A DNA stretch of 64,000 bases from Stieleria mannarensis (lineage in GTDB: Bacteria > Planctomycetota > Planctomycetia > Pirellulales > Pirellulaceae): assembly GCF_014154935.1 (NCBI RefSeq), contig NZ_JACEHH010000010.1:62001-126000 (forward strand), read 5' to 3'. Below, one piece after another: positions 8,273 through 18,892 of the stretch (its first letter is position 1; the number at the start of each line of letters is the position of its first letter). The position numbers and the translations under genes were made by a program. A model generated the notes under the pieces. The model worked only from the letters and a program-made list of their open reading frames with translations. It was not told the DNA's origin and ran no database searches.

Positions 8273-9949
8273 ATGACGGCGGATCAGGGCGAGGGGACTG
8301 AGAAAGGAAAGATCGATCGGCGGGCGATGTGGTTCGCGATGCTGCTGGTCGCTGGGGTCGCGCTGGCGTTCCGTTTGCCTTCGTGCCGCGAGAGTTTTTG
8401 GCTCGATGAGCTTCATTCGGCGTGGGCGGTCGCGGACCGTTTTTCTGACGTCGCGCCCCGGGCGGCGGCGGGCAACCAGACCACCGGCTACTTCCATCTG
8501 CTGTGGGCCTGGTCGGCGCTGGTCGGCCCGGGCGAATTGCCGATGCGGATGAGCAGCGTGTTGGCGAGTGTGTTGGCGTCGGTCTTGTTGGTCGTTGGGG
8601 TGACGTGGCGGACGGGAAAGACGTCGGCCGGCGCGGTCGCCGGCGCCGTGTTGGCGATCGATCCCAACGGGGTGTTTTTCGGTTGCGAGTTGCGGGCGTA
8701 CGCGTTCGTCATGCTGTATGCGGTGCTGGCCGTTTGGTCGATGATGGCATGGCTGGGACCGTCGTCCGAGAGACTTGATCCAGGGGCGCGGAACGGAAGT
8801 TGTCCCGGCGGAGCGCGATGGCGGCTGGCGATGTTGTTTTGGATCTGTGTTGCCGCGCTGGTGCACCCGACGTCGTTGGGCGTGTTGGCGTTGCTGGTTC
8901 CGCTCGCGGTGCCGGTCGCCTGGAAATGGCGGCGACTGCGTTTGTGGCGCGCCGATTTGATCGCCGGCGTGATCGTGTCGGCGACCCTGGCGGCGCTGGC
9001 GATGTCGTCGCTGCCGGAATCGTGGCAGCGGCGGGGATTGTGGAAAGCGTTCGGGCAGGCGACCACTTGGTGGCAGCTCTGGTACGCTTGGTCCTGGGTG
9101 CCGATCGTGATGCTGCCGGTGGGCGCGGCGGCGGTCACGTTCCTAGCACGTCGACTCGTGTTTTCGTTGCGGCCCGATCCGACGGGGCACGGCGATGGCT
9201 TGCGCCGGCACGCGGACTGGATCGGCGTGCTGCCCGGATTGGCCGGGGCGATCGGGACGGTGCTGTTCTTTTGTGCCTCCTATTTCGAGTGGGTGCCGCT
9301 CTGGCATCGTCGTTACTTCGTCGCCGCGCTTCCTTTGATGGCGTGGACGGCCGGTGAGTCGTGTGCGATCTGTGTTGCCGCGGTCGGCGGGATGTTGCGC
9401 CGATGGAGTGGTCAACGCAGTGACGCAAATCGAATCATGACGCGGGCAATCGGAATCGCACTGGCGGTGCTGCTGGTCGGTCACATGCTTTGGTACCAGG
9501 GCACGTTGCAGACACTTGCCGCGGGGCGTTGGCCGGTCCAGTGGCGTGGGGAGCATTGGCGCGGTGCGGTGGCGGCGGTCCGCAAGGAAATCCGCGACGG
9601 AGACGTGGTCTGGTTGGACAGTCAACTGATCGAGGCGAGTTTTCTGCGGCAGCCGATCTCAAGTGTCGGATCGATCCCCGATCGCCAGTGGGAATACTTG
9701 GCGTTTCCGCTCCGCGGCCCCTACAGACTCGATCCCGTCGTGGTCGTCGGTGCCTATGAGCATGAAAGCTGGATGAAACATCAGCTGGAGAATCTGCCGC
9801 GGCCCGGGGCCAGGGTTTGGCTGATTTCACGATCCGGTGTGCGGTCGAGCGAGCGATTGATCGAGCGGTTGAATCGTTCTCGGTCTGTTTCGGCCGAGCA
9901 AGTCTTCCCCGGCCGGCCGGTCGTGTATCGATTGGATTTTGGTGGGTGA
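8273..9949 (+). CDS. Multi-span membrane glycosyltransferase-like protein (GT-C/GT39 type)
   Basis: The 558-residue protein starts at an ATG with GGAG seven bases upstream. After a short charged N-terminus come a membrane helix (WFAMLLVAGVALAF) and the motif SFWLDELHSAWAVAD with D45-E46. An acidic pair in the first outer loop is the hallmark of GT-C enzymes such as ArnT and PMT, which transfer sugars from lipid carriers. About ten further hydrophobic segments follow, then a soluble C-terminal part with VVWLDSQLIEASFL and VWLISRSGVRSS. The sugar donor and acceptor cannot be deduced. It is a single gene, divergent from hisD, with no glycan cluster around it. Confidence 0.65.
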   Translation: MTADQGEGTEKGKIDRRAMWFAMLLVAGVALAFRLPSCRESFWLDELHSAWAVADRFSDVAPRAAAGNQTTGYFHLLWAWSALVGPGELPMRMSSVLASVLASVLLVVGVTWRTGKTSAGAVAGAVLAIDPNGVFFGCELRAYAFVMLYAVLAVWSMMAWLGPSSERLDPGARNGSCPGGARWRLAMLFWICVAALVHPTSLGVLALLVPLAVPVAWKWRRLRLWRADLIAGVIVSATLAALAMSSLPESWQRRGLWKAFGQATTWWQLWYAWSWVPIVMLPVGAAAVTFLARRLVFSLRPDPTGHGDGLRRHADWIGVLPGLAGAIGTVLFFCASYFEWVPLWHRRYFVAALPLMAWTAGESCAICVAAVGGMLRRWSGQRSDANRIMTRAIGIALAVLLVGHMLWYQGTLQTLAAGRWPVQWRGEHWRGAVAAVRKEIRDGDVVWLDSQLIEASFLRQPISSVGSIPDRQWEYLAFPLRGPYRLDPVVVVGAYEHESWMKHQLENLPRPGARVWLISRSGVRSSERLIERLNRSRSVSAEQVFPGRPVVYRLDFGG

Positions 9950-10093
9950 AGGAATCAAGTTTATTGTGAGTCGAGACTGGGCAGAGTCGTATACTGAAGC
10001 CGGTGTCTAGGCTGAAGCCGATTCTCGGTCGCTCGTCGGTCGGGGAGGGATCAATGCACGACGTCCTTTCCAGGTCGTCGCGGTGAGTTGCTG

Positions 10094-10124
10094 CCGGCGA
10101 CGGCCCGGAAGGGCCACCGTACGT
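10094..10124. repeat. GGCGACGGCCCGGAAGGG repeat, copy 1
   Basis: A short GC-rich palindromic unit (GGCGACGGCCCGGAAGGGCC then CCGTAC) lies between the glycosyltransferase-like gene and the cytochrome gene. A second copy with the same core sits at 20417-20446. Confidence 0.65.
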
Positions 10125-10218
10125 GGAGCGTGGGAGCGGCGAGCGGCGAAAGGCTGGACACCAGCGCACGTCGTATTTTGTGGAAATTCGAGACATCGTT
10201 CACAACCAAATTCTCTTG

Positions 10219-11613
10219 ATGAAACCGTCTTTCATTGCCGTTGTGATCGTCGCGTTGGGGATCGGCCAGGCATGCCTGTTTCCGGCGGGCGTGACTGCCG
10301 TCGAACCAGACGCCGCGGTGGATTCCGGGGCGGCCGCGCGGGGCTATCGGTTCTTGACCGAAACGGCGGTGTTGCCGAGTGATTTTCATCAATCGACGTT
10401 CGACGCGTTGTGGACCGTTTGGCCCGAACCGCTGCGCGGTGAAGCCGAGAAGGCGTCGCCGCAGCGGCGCCGCGAGATGGCGTTTGAGCGTTACGGTTTG
10501 ACGACGCGGCCGGGGGACGATTCCGGGAAACCGTTGCAATACGTCGTGGATTCCAAAGGCGCCTGGACGATGAACTGTTTCTCCTGCCATGGCGGAACGG
10601 TCTACGGCGACGTCACGCCGGGCGCCCCCAACAATCGGTTTGCATTGCAGACGTTGACCGAGGAGATCGGCAAAGCGAAATTGGAGTTGGGGTTATTGCC
10701 CGGGCGGATGGAACTGGGCGCGATGTTTGTGCCGTTGGGGACGACCAACGGGACGACCAACGCGGTCGTGTTTGGGATGGGGCTGATGAACGGTCGCGAC
10801 GAGAAGTTGAACTTGGTCCTCCGGACGCCGAAGTTTTTCACCCATCACGACATGGATGCGCCACCGTGGTGGCATTTTCACAAACGACCCAACATCTACA
10901 TCGACGGCTTTGCCGCCAAGGGGCATCGCGGGTTGATGCAGTTCACCCTGGTGCCCGAGAACGGTCCGGATTTTTATCCCCGTCACGAGGCAGATTTTAA
11001 GGATGTGTACGCGTACTTGAGTTCGCTGCGGGCGCCGGTTTTTGACGGCGTGATCGATTCAAAGTTGGCAGAGCAGGGCAGGGCGGTCTTCCAGGCCAAT
11101 TGTGCCGAGTGCCATGGAACCTACGGCGCCGAGGGTGACTATCCGAATCGACGTGTCCCGATCGGCGAGATCGGCACCGACCCGGTGCGGTTGAACGCGC
11201 TGACGGTGGAGGGGCGTAAGAAGTATGCGCGCAGCTGGTTCGCTCATGCCGGCGAGGCGGATCAGCAGCAGACGGTGGTCGATCCCGATGGCTATGTCGC
11301 ACCGCCCCTGGACGGCGTTTGGGCCAGCGCGCCCTATTTTCACAACGGCAGTGTGCCGACGCTGTGGGACGTGCTGCATCCCCAGCAACGGCCCACGGTC
11401 TGGCGGCCGACGTCGACCGACATGGACGCCGAAAAGATCGGGCTGACGGTCGAGGTGGTTCCGCGAATCCCCGACGGCGTCACCGACATGGCGGTGCGGC
11501 GCAGTTACTTCGACACGCGGAAATTCGGCAAAAGCAACTTTGGCCACGATTTTCCCGACTTGCTCAGCGAGACCGAAAAGCGGCAGGTGCTGGAGTATCT
11601 CAAAACGCTGTAG
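10219..11613 (+). CDS. Di-heme c-type cytochrome, cytochrome c peroxidase/MauG-like
   Basis: The 464-residue protein starts at the ATG at 10219, which gives a signal peptide (MKPSFIAVVIVALGIGQA). Two covalent heme sites are visible: C120FSCH124 and C295AECH299. The second half carries APPLDGVWASAPYFHNGSV, the region that in the CcpA/MauG superfamily surrounds the second heme and its loop. The protein is expected in the periplasm, reducing peroxide or passing electrons. The first 100 residues (RGYRFLTETAVLPSDFHQ) are typical of planctomycete homologues, which are often annotated only as c-type cytochrome. Heme attachment would need a system II assembly protein such as the CcsBA encoded at 24.2 kb. 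Confidence 0.85.
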   Translation: MKPSFIAVVIVALGIGQACLFPAGVTAVEPDAAVDSGAAARGYRFLTETAVLPSDFHQSTFDALWTVWPEPLRGEAEKASPQRRREMAFERYGLTTRPGDDSGKPLQYVVDSKGAWTMNCFSCHGGTVYGDVTPGAPNNRFALQTLTEEIGKAKLELGLLPGRMELGAMFVPLGTTNGTTNAVVFGMGLMNGRDEKLNLVLRTPKFFTHHDMDAPPWWHFHKRPNIYIDGFAAKGHRGLMQFTLVPENGPDFYPRHEADFKDVYAYLSSLRAPVFDGVIDSKLAEQGRAVFQANCAECHGTYGAEGDYPNRRVPIGEIGTDPVRLNALTVEGRKKYARSWFAHAGEADQQQTVVDPDGYVAPPLDGVWASAPYFHNGSVPTLWDVLHPQQRPTVWRPTSTDMDAEKIGLTVEVVPRIPDGVTDMAVRRSYFDTRKFGKSNFGHDFPDLLSETEKRQVLEYLKTL

Positions 11614-13654
<2,041 letters not shown>

Positions 13655-13688
13655 GGTTTGCGGTGGATGACCGTTGTCATCAATCGTT

Positions 13689-13732
13689 CGACCCTCCCCT
13701 CGCTACGCTCGACCCTCCCTGCCAGGGAGGGT
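13689..13732. repeat. CGACCCTCCCCTCGCTACGCT repeat with hairpin, copy 1
   Basis: The unit ends in a short hairpin (ACCCTCCCTG, one base, CAGGGAGGGT). It lies between the convergent cysteine-cluster gene and the MFS gene, where it could act as a terminator for both. A second copy without the perfect hairpin is at 31990-32033. Confidence 0.7.
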
Positions 13733-13762
13733 TAATCCATCACTTGGGTACGCTGGCCCTCG

Positions 13763-15133
13763 CTACGCGGCCGGCTGTTCGCTCGGCTTGGTGCCGATCA
13801 GGATGCCGGTGCCACGCAGTTTCCAGAGGAAAAACAGCGAGCCGACCAGCATCAGCGCGCTGGAGACATAGAACATGCTTTGCGGGCGGTTGATGAACGC
13901 CGGCATCACGGCCCAGTACAACAGTCCCGCGACGGTCATGAAGGCGAAGGAGACGGCGTTGGCGGTGCCGAGGAATTGGCCGCGCTCGTCATCCGGGGAG
14001 AGTTTCTGCAACAGTGCCTGGAGCGGGATGATGTAGAAACCGGCAAAGAAGCCGGCGCAGAAGATAAAGAACGCGACGTTGCTGAGCGCGACGCGAACCA
14101 TCGGTCGGGCGTCGGGCATCCAGGGCGGAACGGCGGCCAGCAGGAAAAAGAACACCACCAATCCCGCCGCGCCGATCGTCGTCAACCGCGGTTCGATTTT
14201 GTCGCCGCTGATGAAGCCGGCAACGGCACAGCCCAGGCCGATCGCAACGCCCAGCACGCCCATCAGCACGCTGGCTTCGTCGTCCCCCACGCCCAGCACT
14301 TCGGGGTACCGGAACAAGGTCGAAAGGGCCAGTCCGGCCAGCAGGTAAAAGTAGCCCCAGGCCATCATCACCATCAGCAATCGCGTTTGGCCCATCTTGC
14401 GGATCGTTTCGATGTAGATCGCAAACGGGTTGTAGTCGATTTGCAGATCGCGATCGCCCGGTTGCAGACGCGTGATCATCAAACTGGCGACGAATCCCAG
14501 AATCGCGGTGGCGACAAACAACGCGAGCGGAAGCCAGGCCGTCCGCGCCACGCCCTCGGCCCCGTGATAGCGGACACTTGCCGATCCGGCGATCACCGTG
14601 CCCAGAATCACCGCGATGTTGGTCATCATGTTGATCGATCCGTTGGCCCGGCTGAGGTGACGGTCGCTGACCAACTCGGGGATCATGCCGTACTTTGCCG
14701 GGCCAAAGAATGAGCTTTGACAGGTCAGGGCGATCAGCGCCAGCAGTGTCAGGTACAGGTTTTCGAAATAGAACCCCAGGCCAGCGGTCAGTGCGATCGG
14801 TATCTCGGCGATTTTGACCCACACCGTTACGGTGCGTTTGGAGTAGCGGTCGGCGATTTGGCCGGCGAAACCCGACAGCAGTAGGAACGGGAGCGTGAAG
14901 CAAATGCTGACGATGCCTTCGCCGCCATCGCCGAGTTGGCCTTCCCAGACGCCGCGAACGACGGCAAAGGCCAGGATGACTTTCAACAGGTTGTCGTTCA
15001 TCGCCCCGAAGAATTGAGCCACCATCAGGCCCAGAAATCCGGCATTGAACAGCTTGGCAGGAGGCTCTTTCACGGTGCGGCGCTGATGCGGTTGGTGGCG
15101 ATGCGTCGGTCGGGTGTCGGCCGATTGTAGCAT
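13763..15133 (-). CDS. MFS transporter, LplT-like
   Basis: A major facilitator protein of about 456 residues with roughly 12 hydrophobic segments. After the first helix it has MVAQFFGAMNDNLLK, resembling the FGDNA motif of lysophospholipid transporter LplT, then GQIADRYSKRTV (the loop 2-3 motif) and FFGPAKYGMIPELVSD followed by RANGSINMMTNIAVILG, both close to LplT. This suggests flipping of a lysophospholipid across the inner membrane, though LplT is usually next to or fused with an acyltransferase and none is seen here. The start is uncertain: a GTG 45 bases upstream and another GTG at 15073 are also possible. Confidence 0.8.
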   Translation of the reverse strand: MLQSADTRPTHRHQPHQRRTVKEPPAKLFNAGFLGLMVAQFFGAMNDNLLKVILAFAVVRGVWEGQLGDGGEGIVSICFTLPFLLLSGFAGQIADRYSKRTVTVWVKIAEIPIALTAGLGFYFENLYLTLLALIALTCQSSFFGPAKYGMIPELVSDRHLSRANGSINMMTNIAVILGTVIAGSASVRYHGAEGVARTAWLPLALFVATAILGFVASLMITRLQPGDRDLQIDYNPFAIYIETIRKMGQTRLLMVMMAWGYFYLLAGLALSTLFRYPEVLGVGDDEASVLMGVLGVAIGLGCAVAGFISGDKIEPRLTTIGAAGLVVFFFLLAAVPPWMPDARPMVRVALSNVAFFIFCAGFFAGFYIIPLQALLQKLSPDDERGQFLGTANAVSFAFMTVAGLLYWAVMPAFINRPQSMFYVSSALMLVGSLFFLWKLRGTGILIGTKPSEQPAA

Positions 15134-15454
15134 CACCCCTGTCCCGCGATCAGATCGGTTTTGGATGGATGCCAGCACGTGCCGCTCGCTGACCGGCCTG
15201 TTGATTTAGTCGAAACGAAACAGCTAACGACTAGCCGATGGGCGCTAGCCCGGTTTTGCGGCGGCGAGAACCGCGGCTAGCGCCGTGCGGCTGATTCGAT
15301 CAACAGGCCGTGACGCTTCCCGCTGGCATGGGTTGCCAGCACGTGACGTCAGCTAGTGGCGGGCGCTGGAGGCGGGGTAAAACTCTTCGGCCGCTCGCTG
15401 ACGCTTCCCGCTGGCAGGGGGCTGGATCGACGAGCCTGGGAGCCTCTCTCGACC
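15134..15454. other. 321-bp spacer with a palindromic element and TTCCCGCTGGCA direct repeats
   Basis: No gene is supported here. It contains a 117-bp element with terminal inverted repeats (15194-15310) and, overlapping its right side, a direct repeat TGACGCTTCCCGCTGGCA at about 15310-15327 and 15400-15417. Confidence 0.7.
15194..15310. repeat. 117-bp palindromic element with 12-bp terminal inverted repeats
   Basis: The ends CGGCCTGTTGAT (15194-15205) and ATCAACAGGCCG (15299-15310) are exact inverted repeats. Inside, GGCGCTAGCC (15241-15250) and GGCTAGCGCC (15275-15284) form a second hairpin. About 90 bp of it recurs in inverted orientation at 17221-17309, on the other side of the DUF1559 gene pair. 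Confidence 0.85.
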
Positions 15455-16684
15455 TTATTGGTTGAGTGATTCTTCGACGACTTCCTTTCCAGATCGCGTG
15501 CCCAGGGCGCCCCACAAGCCGTAGGGGCTTTCGACACCTGCGGTCGGTTGGGGGGCGTTGGAGTTGCCGGATTCGACCGAGTCGGTGATGAAGACGACGG
15601 CGCCGTCGCCCATCAGGACGTGGCAGCCACCGGGGTGTCGGCTGCCCGGCGGCGCGATCGCTTCGTTCTCCGGGAACCCGTTGGTGCAGAGTCCCTTGTT
15701 GGGCGGCAGGATGCAATTGACCTCGGTGTAGACCGGGCGTGCGTTGCACCAACGAAACCCTCGCCCGATGCCGACATCGGCCGGATACGGCTGGTCGCCT
15801 GGAAAGTTACCCAACATGCCATCGGGGTCGAGCCAAAACCCCGGGCGGTCCGGGTTGACGAAGTTCTCTTCGCAGTAGTTGGGGTTGGCCGCGATCGACC
15901 CGATGATGCTGACTGCAGGCGTCGTGCGTTTATCGCCGTCGCTGAGGTCGGTGATGATTTCGCCCATCGCGATGGTGTTGGAAAGCCCGTCCAGCACGTC
16001 GCGGAAACGCGTGAATTCGCGTGGCAAGAAGAACCCACGGTTCAACTTTCCGTTTTGGTCGTCCAGCGAATTCACGATCTGTAAGCCAGCATCCTTCGCT
16101 CCGAACGTCATGCTGCGGTTGTCACCACATTGTGGTCCGTAATTGGAGCGTCCCATCGCCGGCAAGCCTTCACCGGGGTCACTGGGGCAGCGGAACGTGG
16201 GGAGGTCCGTCCACCACGGGTCATAGCCGTTGCGGGCGGGATCGGTCGCGCTGCCAGGGGTCGGTGTCGGACCCATGGCGGGAAACGTGAAGGCGACCGG
16301 CATGGCGATCGGGAGCGGTTGGCTGATCGCTTCCCAGAGCGCTTGTTGTTCCATGTAGGGCGTCAGCGGGACCAGCATGCTGAGCAGTTCATGGTTGCCA
16401 AAGTTATTGCTTTCCCACCAACTGGTCACACCGCCGGGGCCGTTGACCAGCGGCGCGACGGGGGTCGTGCCGCCGTAATTCATCGGCAGCCGCTGATAGG
16501 CGGAGTGGTAGTTTTGCAACGCCAATCCGATCTGCTTGAAGTTGTTGCTGCAACTCATTCGTCGTGCCGCTTCACGTGCCGCTTGGACGGCAGGCAGCAG
16601 CAGTCCGACGAGGATGCCGATGATGGCGATCACCACCAACAATTCGACCAGCGTAAAGCCGGCTCGGGGCGAATCACGTCGCAT
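15455..16684 (-). CDS. DUF1559 domain protein with prepilin-type N-terminus
   Basis: The 409-residue protein opens with MRRDSPRAG then FTLVELLVVIAIIGILVGLL, a prepilin signal processed between G9 and F10 by a type IV prepilin peptidase, followed by LPAVQAAREAARR and the SNNFKQIGLALQNYH signature of DUF1559. The C-terminal half has the family features HPGGCHVLMGDGAVVFI. Planctomycetes carry many such genes. They are presumed pseudopilin-like envelope proteins of unknown role. GGAG lies eight bases before the ATG. The downstream partner of the small lipoprotein gene, 75 bp upstream of this one, is probably cotranscribed with it. Confidence 0.93.
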   Translation of the reverse strand: MRRDSPRAGFTLVELLVVIAIIGILVGLLLPAVQAAREAARRMSCSNNFKQIGLALQNYHSAYQRLPMNYGGTTPVAPLVNGPGGVTSWWESNNFGNHELLSMLVPLTPYMEQQALWEAISQPLPIAMPVAFTFPAMGPTPTPGSATDPARNGYDPWWTDLPTFRCPSDPGEGLPAMGRSNYGPQCGDNRSMTFGAKDAGLQIVNSLDDQNGKLNRGFFLPREFTRFRDVLDGLSNTIAMGEIITDLSDGDKRTTPAVSIIGSIAANPNYCEENFVNPDRPGFWLDPDGMLGNFPGDQPYPADVGIGRGFRWCNARPVYTEVNCILPPNKGLCTNGFPENEAIAPPGSRHPGGCHVLMGDGAVVFITDSVESGNSNAPQPTAGVESPYGLWGALGTRSGKEVVEESLNQ

Positions 16685-16759
16685 AGAACACTCCAAGGTT
16701 ACGGAGACAAAAGAAAGGGATTTCGGTTCGGACGAGTAAACGGCTCACGTGGCGCAAAA

Positions 16760-16945
16760 CTATTGGCCCATCTGCTTCGACATTGCTTCATCGTACTTCG
16801 CCTTTTGCGCGTCCGACATGGCGTCGTATCCCGAGGCCGTCGCGTCGCCACCGGTCGGCTTGCCGACGGTCGTCGAGCTGCCACATCCGGTCACGGCGAT
16901 ACCGCCAATCGTCAAACAAAACAGAAGGAGCACTGAACGCGTCAT
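16760..16945 (-). CDS. Small lipoprotein upstream of the DUF1559 gene
   Basis: A 61-residue protein: hydrophobic signal MTRSVLLLFCLTIGG, lipobox AVTGC with Cys21 as the lipidated residue, then a short polar tail (GKPTGGDATASGYDAM, then SDAQKAKYDEAMSKQMGQ). It lies just upstream of the DUF1559 gene on the same strand. Pairing of DUF1559 genes with tiny lipoproteins is common in planctomycetes. The function is unknown. Confidence 0.75.
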   Translation of the reverse strand: MTRSVLLLFCLTIGGIAVTGCGSSTTVGKPTGGDATASGYDAMSDAQKAKYDEAMSKQMGQ

Positions 16946-17335
16946 GGGGGATCCGGTGAACAGACGAGTCGCTGGTGGGGGGCGACGGCTGGAAAAGAGC
17001 AGAAATCCTCAGCACTAGACTACACTTCGCCAGATCGCACATCAAGCAGCGCCTGGGTCGACGTCAAACCCCCGCTGACGATTGGCGGATTGCCAAGACC
17101 GTCGGCAATTGCAGTCCCCCGCGATCGGCGATCAGGTGTTGACGGCGCACCAAGGCACTTCGCTAGAGAAGACGCGCAATCGGGAAAGACATGCCGCATC
17201 GTTCAACCTTTCCCCTAGTGCCGCGGTTCTCGCCGCCACAAGACCGGGGCTAGCGCCCATCGGCTGATCGTTAGCTTGGCCATTTCGATTCAATCAACCG
17301 ACCGGATAGTTTGATGCTGACAGAGCACGAGGCCG
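16946..17335. other. 390-bp spacer without a gene; inverted copy of the palindromic element
   Basis: This interval must hold the promoter of the lipoprotein-DUF1559 pair in its left part. From 17221 to 17309 it carries the second, partly degraded copy of the 117-bp element. No coding region is supported. Confidence 0.7.
17221..17309. repeat. Inverted, truncated copy of the 117-bp palindromic element
   Basis: On the minus strand this reads CCGGTCGGTTGATTGAATCG and continues through AGCCGATGGGCGCTAGCC to GAGAACCGCGGC, matching 15192-15276. The inner right arm (GGCTAGCGCC) and the distal terminal repeat are missing, so the copy is truncated. Confidence 0.8.
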
Positions 17336-17701
17336 CTACTGCGAGCGGTAGTGCCGGACCGCTTCGGGCAGCGGGTATTCGGTCAGATCGCGGTCGCCCG
17401 GCCAGTCGACGATTTCAAGCAGCCGCCGGTAGCCGCGTGAGACCAGTTGGCGTCGCTGGGCGACGAAATCACCGTCCAGGTGGGCCAGTGCCATCGGTCC
17501 AGCGATGACCACCGGCTCGAACTGGTCGTCATCGATGAATTGAGCCAGGACGGGGTTGCAGCGGATGTGTCGCTCGGCGGCCGTGTGCAGGGTTTCCGGA
17601 TCGAGCTCGCCGATGACGTAACGCAGGTACAAGTCACTTTCGACGATCGAGGTCACGTCTTGGCCGCAGACGTCGCAGCGGTAACCCTCGTCACACTTCA
17701 T
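17336..17701 (-). CDS. Conserved small protein of unknown function downstream of dapB
   Basis: A 121-residue protein with an N-terminal MKCDEGYRCDVCGQDVTSI stretch (a possible zinc knuckle, C-x2-C), SDLYLRYVIGELDPETLHTA and RHIRCNPVLAQFI. The dapB stop and this start share one base (TGATG), so translation is probably coupled. A GTG one codon upstream is an alternative start. I do not recognise a named family. The close coupling to dapB may reflect regulation only. Confidence 0.75.
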   Translation of the reverse strand: MKCDEGYRCDVCGQDVTSIVESDLYLRYVIGELDPETLHTAAERHIRCNPVLAQFIDDDQFEPVVIAGPMALAHLDGDFVAQRRQLVSRGYRRLLEIVDWPGDRDLTEYPLPEAVRHYRSQ

Positions 17702-18504
17702 CACATCTCCAGCACGTCAAACATGTCGTACATGCCTTCGGGTTTGTCGCTCAGCCATTTGGCGGCGGCCAAGGAGCCGGCGGCGTAGCAATCGCGGCTG
17801 CTGGCGGCCACGTTCAATTCGATCCGTTCGCCCAGCATGCCGAAAACGATCGTGTGTTCGCCGGGATTATCGCCCACGCGAACCGCGTGGTATCCGATTT
17901 CGTTGCGGGTTCGCTGGCCGGTGTGGCCTTCGCGGCCGTGGACGTGTTTGGTGTCGTCGCCCAATTTTTCGGCGATCAAGTCACCGAATTTCAGTGCCGT
18001 TCCGCTCGGCGCGTCGGCCTTGTAGCGGTGGTGTCGTTCGATGATTTCGATATCCAACCCGCCCGGCACGTCCAACAGTTTCTCGGTGATCTGTTGGGCC
18101 AGTTTCATCGACAAATTGACTGCCAGCGACATGCTGGGGGCCCAGACGATCGGGATACTTTCTGACGCTTCGTTCAGGCGTTCGACTTGGGCGTCGGTCA
18201 TGCCGGTGGTGGCCACGACGAGTGCGGTTTCGTGCAGTTCACATTTCTCGATACAGCGATCGATCGCCTCGGGCAACGAAAAATCGATCACGACATCGGC
18301 ATCCGTGGGCCACTTGGACGACAGCGGGATGTCCAGCGTGTCGACGCCCGCCAAGTCGCCGGCGTCCTGGCCGAGCAGCGGGTGTTGGTCGTTTTCGATC
18401 GCCGCGACCAGTTCCAGGGCAGAATCTTCCGATGCCAGCGCGACGACTCGGCGACCCATGCGACCGGCCGCTCCGTGGACGGCGATTTTCAGTGGAGTGG
18501 ACAT
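17701..18504 (-). CDS. dapB: 4-hydroxy-tetrahydrodipicolinate reductase
   Basis: DapB reduces hydroxytetrahydrodipicolinate with NAD(P)H in the lysine and diaminopimelate pathway. The 267-residue protein has the N-terminal dinucleotide motif VHGAAGRMGRR, DVVIDFSLPEA, VVATTGMTDAQ, and the catalytic-site signature EIIERHHRYKADAPSGTA with the His-His pair and Lys. Length is normal. The ATG at 18504 (MSTPLKIAVHG) is chosen over longer frames that run into repeat DNA. It is the first gene of a two-gene unit. Confidence 0.96.
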   Translation of the reverse strand: MSTPLKIAVHGAAGRMGRRVVALASEDSALELVAAIENDQHPLLGQDAGDLAGVDTLDIPLSSKWPTDADVVIDFSLPEAIDRCIEKCELHETALVVATTGMTDAQVERLNEASESIPIVWAPSMSLAVNLSMKLAQQITEKLLDVPGGLDIEIIERHHRYKADAPSGTALKFGDLIAEKLGDDTKHVHGREGHTGQRTRNEIGYHAVRVGDNPGEHTIVFGMLGERIELNVAASSRDCYAAGSLAAAKWLSDKPEGMYDMFDVLEM

Positions 18505-18892
18505 GGTGGGTGGGGTGCTCGTCTGGGGAAGCGGGTTCGAAAGGGGAACGGAGCCGTAATGTAACTCTTGGCGACGCGGGGCGGCAGGGATGCCGATGGG
18601 AAGAACCCCCCGGGCTTCGTCGACACTTGATTCAGGGGTCGGGCTGGACTGTCGCCGGCCTCTCCGAGGTCGGCGCGGAGCAAAGCTTTGCTTTTTTGCT
18701 CCCGCGCCGAGTTCGGAGAACACGGCGACTCTTAGAGTGCAACCACGCAGTGGGCCCTGAGTTCCCGCAGGTTGATCTGGGCAAGCGGGGCGAACGATTC
18801 TACCGTGTAGGGCCTTTCCAGTTTTCAGCGGACAACCTTACAACGCGGGCCAAGGAATGCTGGCAACGTCAACACCGGATCATAGAAAGACA
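18505..18892. other. 388-bp divergent spacer between dapB and lspA
   Basis: This region must contain promoters for both directions. It holds one copy of the TCTCCGAGGTCGGCGCGG hairpin family (18651-18729). No coding region is supported. Confidence 0.65.
18651..18729. repeat. 79-bp hairpin repeat, CTCTCCGAGGTCGGCGCGG family, copy 1
   Basis: The left arm GTCGCCGGCCTCTCCGAGGT and onward pairs with the right arm CGCGCCGAGTTCGGAGAACA through CGGCGAC. An inner GCAAAGCTTTGC palindrome forms the tip. Copies of 79 bp (36651-36729) and 74 bp (38725-38798) share both arms. Confidence 0.88.
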
